Shown: positions 61,902 to 64,000 of the stretch, in pieces | Layout of the letters: each line of letters starts with the position of its first letter | Position numbering within the stretch: position 1 is the stretch's first letter | Assembly (NCBI RefSeq): GCF_019219825.1 | Contig: NZ_JAHUXH010000005.1 | Coordinates: forward strand, 310,001 to 374,000 | From: Streptomyces sp. TRM70350 | GTDB taxonomy: Bacteria; Actinomycetota; Actinomycetes; Streptomycetales; Streptomycetaceae | Length of the DNA: 64,000 bases | Reading direction: 5' to 3' | Position numbers and translations under genes: made by a program | The notes under the pieces: model-generated | What the model saw: only the letters and a program-made list of their open reading frames with translations | What the model was told of the DNA's origin: nothing | Databases searched by the model: none

Positions 61902-62144
61902 CGCCGAGGTGTCGGGCTTCCCCGGCTGTGACCTGCGGAGTCGCGAACTACGCTCGCCTACACCACTTCGCGGGACGCGACCCAGGGCTGACGGCGACTG
62001 CCGAGAGGCGACTGTCAGGCCGAGGGCGGTCTCGAGGGTGATGCCGCCGCATGCGCAGTCGCACGGCGGGGATTCAACCGGGATATCACAAGTGCCCTGA
62101 GACAGGCGTAAAAACAGCCCGCGGCGTACTCATGAGGCGCCTGC
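61902..62144. other. Spacer, nothing recognised
   Basis: About 240 bp upstream of the antitoxin gene; contains its promoter presumably. Confidence 0.3.
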
Positions 62145-62890
62145 AGGCCTCGGCGAAGGTGCGTCGAGACTGCTGGTCCTCATACCGGCGCACAACGAGC
62201 AGGACCGCATTGCTGACGCGATCCGGGGCATATGGGGGCAGACCAGAGAGCCCGACCATGTAGTGGTCGTCGCCGACAACTGCACAGACGCCACCGCCGA
62301 CATCGCCCGGCAGCACGGAGCCGAGGTCTTCCACACCCACAACAACGTGCACAAGAAGGCCGGGGCGCTCAACCAGGCCATCGAGTGGGCGCTTCCGCAC
62401 CTTGCCGACCGCGACCTGATCCTCGTTCAGGATGCCGACACGATCCTGAACCCGCGGTTCGTCGAGACAGCGATCGGCACGTTCAACCGCCAGGTCGGTG
62501 CCGTCGGAGGCGTCTTCTACGGGGAGAAGGGCGGGGGCCTGCTCGGGCTGCTGCAGCGCATGGAGTTCCATCGCTACGCCTGGGAGATCGAGCGCACCGG
62601 CGGCAAGGCCCAGGTCCTCACGGGCACGGGCACCATGTTCCGCGCCCGGGTGCTGCGCGAGGTCCGGGACGCACGCAGATCCGGCCGACTCGGCGGCGGC
62701 ACCGAGTGCGCTGGAGAACCTCCGCGACTACGGCTGGACACCAGTGACCAGGCGCTACTTCTTCCAGCAGTCCATGATGGGCTTCGGCGTCTCTGGGCTT
62801 CCTGGTCTATCCGCTGAGCAGGAAGGCGATGGTCGCGCTGATGAACTTCAGCGCCAGGATCCAGGTCCCGTTCCGGGTAGCCGCCCGAGA
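62145..62890 (+). pseudogene. GT2 glycosyltransferase (BcsA/hyaluronan-synthase-like), broken
   Basis: One frame from about 62145 gives LLVLIPAHNEQDRIADAIRG, HVVVVADNCTDATADIARQH, LILVQDADTILNPRFVE (DxD) and TGTGTMFRARVLREVRDA. The acceptor ED and QRMRW region is missing; then in other frames ALENLRDYGWTPVTRRYFFQ, QSMMGFG and VYPLSRKAMVALMNFSARIQ represent C-terminal pieces. At least two deletions and two frameshifts; non-functional. Confidence 0.75.
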
Positions 62891-62936
62891 GCCGACCACG
62901 GCACCAGGTCCGGCCGTGGGTCCGGCGGCAACACGG

Positions 62937-62974
62937 GGGCGGGCCGGATTCCCCCCAAGGGGCCCGGCCCGCCC
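62937..62974 (-). terminator. 11-bp GC-rich hairpin
   Basis: GGGCGGGCCGG (62937-62947) and CCGGCCCGCCC (62964-62974) pair perfectly, 25 bp past the stop of the minus-strand gene at 62999; the loop itself can form CCCC/GGGG. Confidence 0.7.
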
Positions 62975-62998
62975 GGATCTTCCGAGGAGGGTGCCGCG

Positions 62999-64000
62999 TC
63001 AGCGGAAACGGACTCGCACGCTGTCGCGTGCCGTCTCGGTGCCGCGTTCCACCAGACGTACGACGATCGTGCGGTGGCCGACGCCGTAGGAGGATGTGGT
63101 CAGCCGGAACGACCAGTCGGCGAGGCCCTCGGCGGGACGCCAGGCGGCCGGGTCCACGGGAGCGTTGCGGCCGACGACCTGCCACTCGACCCGGGCGTCC
63201 GGGACGACCCGGAAGCTCGTCCGTGCGACCTGCGACGGCGTACCGTCCCGCACCGCACGGGCGTACAGCACGTGTTGGCCCACGCCGAGGCGCCCGGCAT
63301 CGGCACGCCAGGTGCCGGTGGCCTCGTCGAGCTTCGCGGAGATCGGGGAGGTGAAGCTGTCGTCGTCGACGGACACCTGCACGCGGCGGGTTTCCGGACG
63401 GCCCCCCACACCTTCCGGGTCGGTGCCGATGTCGGGGAACGTGAACCGGCCGCCGAGCACGACGATTTCGCCCTCGCGGACCTCGCCGCCGTCCGCGGGT
63501 GCCTCGATGGTGGCGCCGAAGTCGAGGCCGGAGGGCGGTAGCGCGGCCGGGTCGACCGTGACCCTCGTGGCGTGGTCGCCCTCGTATCCCACCGCGAGCA
63601 AGGCGGTGGTGTCGGAGAGGAGCTGGACGGTCAGCTGCTCTCCGTTGAAGGCGCGCCGGGCGGTCTCGAACTCGATGGTGAGTTTCGTCCAGGAGCCGGT
63701 GACCGGCTGGGTCGTGGCCTTGCCGCGGCCGATCTCCCGGTCGGTGGCGAGCAGGACGACGGACGGGCCCACAAGGGCCGCCGGGGCCCGGGTCCGCACA
63801 TACAGCTCGGCCCGCACCCGCGATCCCGCGGCGAGCGGTTCGTCCAGGGCGTCGGTGGACGGGTGAGCGGCGGTCGGCAGATACGGCGCCACGGAGGCCA
63901 GGGTGTCGCCGACCGCGCAGCCGTCCGCGTCGCCCGCCCGGTCGGTCCGGTCCATGGTCCGCTCGCCGGAGCAGTCCGGCCCCTGGTGCAGGTAGTAGCT
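62999..64000 (-). CDS. Secreted protein C-terminal region, partial (runs off right edge)
   Basis: The minus frame is open from base 64000 to the stop at 62999, 333 residues; no start is needed inside the window. It looks like beta-sandwich domains: SVAPYLPTAAHPSTDALDEP, VRAELYVRTRAPAALVGPSV, a repeat-like FDFGATIEAPADGGEVREGE (PPC/Ig-type), and a final domain ending VVRLVERGTETARDSVRVRF. Such modules end secreted Streptomyces proteases and glycosidases; the catalytic part is outside. Confidence 0.65.
   Translation of the reverse strand, partial: SYYLHQGPDCSGERTMDRTDRAGDADGCAVGDTLASVAPYLPTAAHPSTDALDEPLAAGSRVRAELYVRTRAPAALVGPSVVLLATDREIGRGKATTQPVTGSWTKLTIEFETARRAFNGEQLTVQLLSDTTALLAVGYEGDHATRVTVDPAALPPSGLDFGATIEAPADGGEVREGEIVVLGGRFTFPDIGTDPEGVGGRPETRRVQVSVDDDSFTSPISAKLDEATGTWRADAGRLGVGQHVLYARAVRDGTPSQVARTSFRVVPDARVEWQVVGRNAPVDPAAWRPAEGLADWSFRLTTSSYGVGHRTIVVRLVERGTETARDSVRVRFR

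Overview
The window is high-GC actinobacterial DNA and almost certainly Streptomyces: strong third-position G/C bias, ATGA/GTGA start-stop coupling inside operons, Tat signals, a LAxTG sorting signal, SpoIIE phosphatases, DUF5994 proteins and other Streptomyces-type families. There is no ribosomal or core-metabolism gene. The many truncated or frameshifted genes are what one expects of a chromosome arm or other accessory DNA.

Left part (1-15.2 kb). A divergent MFS exporter (minus strand, running off the left edge) faces a tightly coupled plus-strand biosynthetic operon. It holds GriI- and GriH-like enzymes (3-amino-4-hydroxybenzoate, 3,4-AHBA), an acyl-AMP ligase, two carrier proteins, a ketosynthase and a short KS/CLF-like partner, a second AMP ligase of the ATP-dependent diazotase type, a DUF protein, an atypical SDR, a CreE-like N-oxygenase with an internal deletion, an intact CreD-like nitrosuccinate lyase, a DHA2-type exporter and a FabG-like ketoreductase. 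The gene set resembles the avenalumic/coumaric acid type of cluster, in which 3,4-AHBA is extended by discrete PKS proteins and the amino group is then diazotised with nitrite from aspartate and removed. No dehydratase is visible and the nitrite-forming oxygenase is broken.

15.4-26 kb. A truncated GH43 gene abuts a truncated lutA. Behind it is a complete, translationally coupled minus-strand L-fucose oxidation operon (mutarotase, dehydrogenase, lactonase, FucD dehydratase, SDR, diketo-fuconate hydrolase), whose end products are pyruvate and lactate; lutA as the next gene fits lactate use. On the other side lie wrecks of a sugar ABC ATPase fused to a FadR-type regulator, a nuclease-like remnant and an intact XylF-like binding protein.

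26-42 kb. Two SpoIIE phosphatases, a VapBC pair with a clear operator, three DUF5994 paralogues (one frameshifted), small membrane proteins, a GNAT-like protein, NhaA, and a string of gene fragments (desaturase, TerD, solute-binding protein, transposase, MBL-fold/SnoaL chimera).

42-50 kb. A Tat-exported, sortase-type alginate-lyase-family protein and a large secreted GH59 galactocerebrosidase-like enzyme; a tRNA-Gly 3' fragment; a JAMM-domain protein followed by an NTF2-VOC fusion.

50-64 kb. DUF4383 and MSMEG_6728-type genes, a small peptide with a double-glycine leader, an alpha/beta hydrolase with two frameshifts, a DedA-PAP2-PAP2 operon divergent from a BlaI-M56 pair, a BBE-type FAD oxidase divergent from an HxlR regulator, remnants of an antitoxin/PIN-toxin pair (one antitoxin copy duplicated 10 kb away in inverted orientation), a broken GT2 synthase, and a secreted protein running off the right edge.

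A recurring theme is that at least ten loci are fragments of two unrelated genes joined directly or single genes missing their middle, which suggests extensive deletion, or assembly collapse. All function calls are from reading motifs and from memory of the families; none was checked by search.
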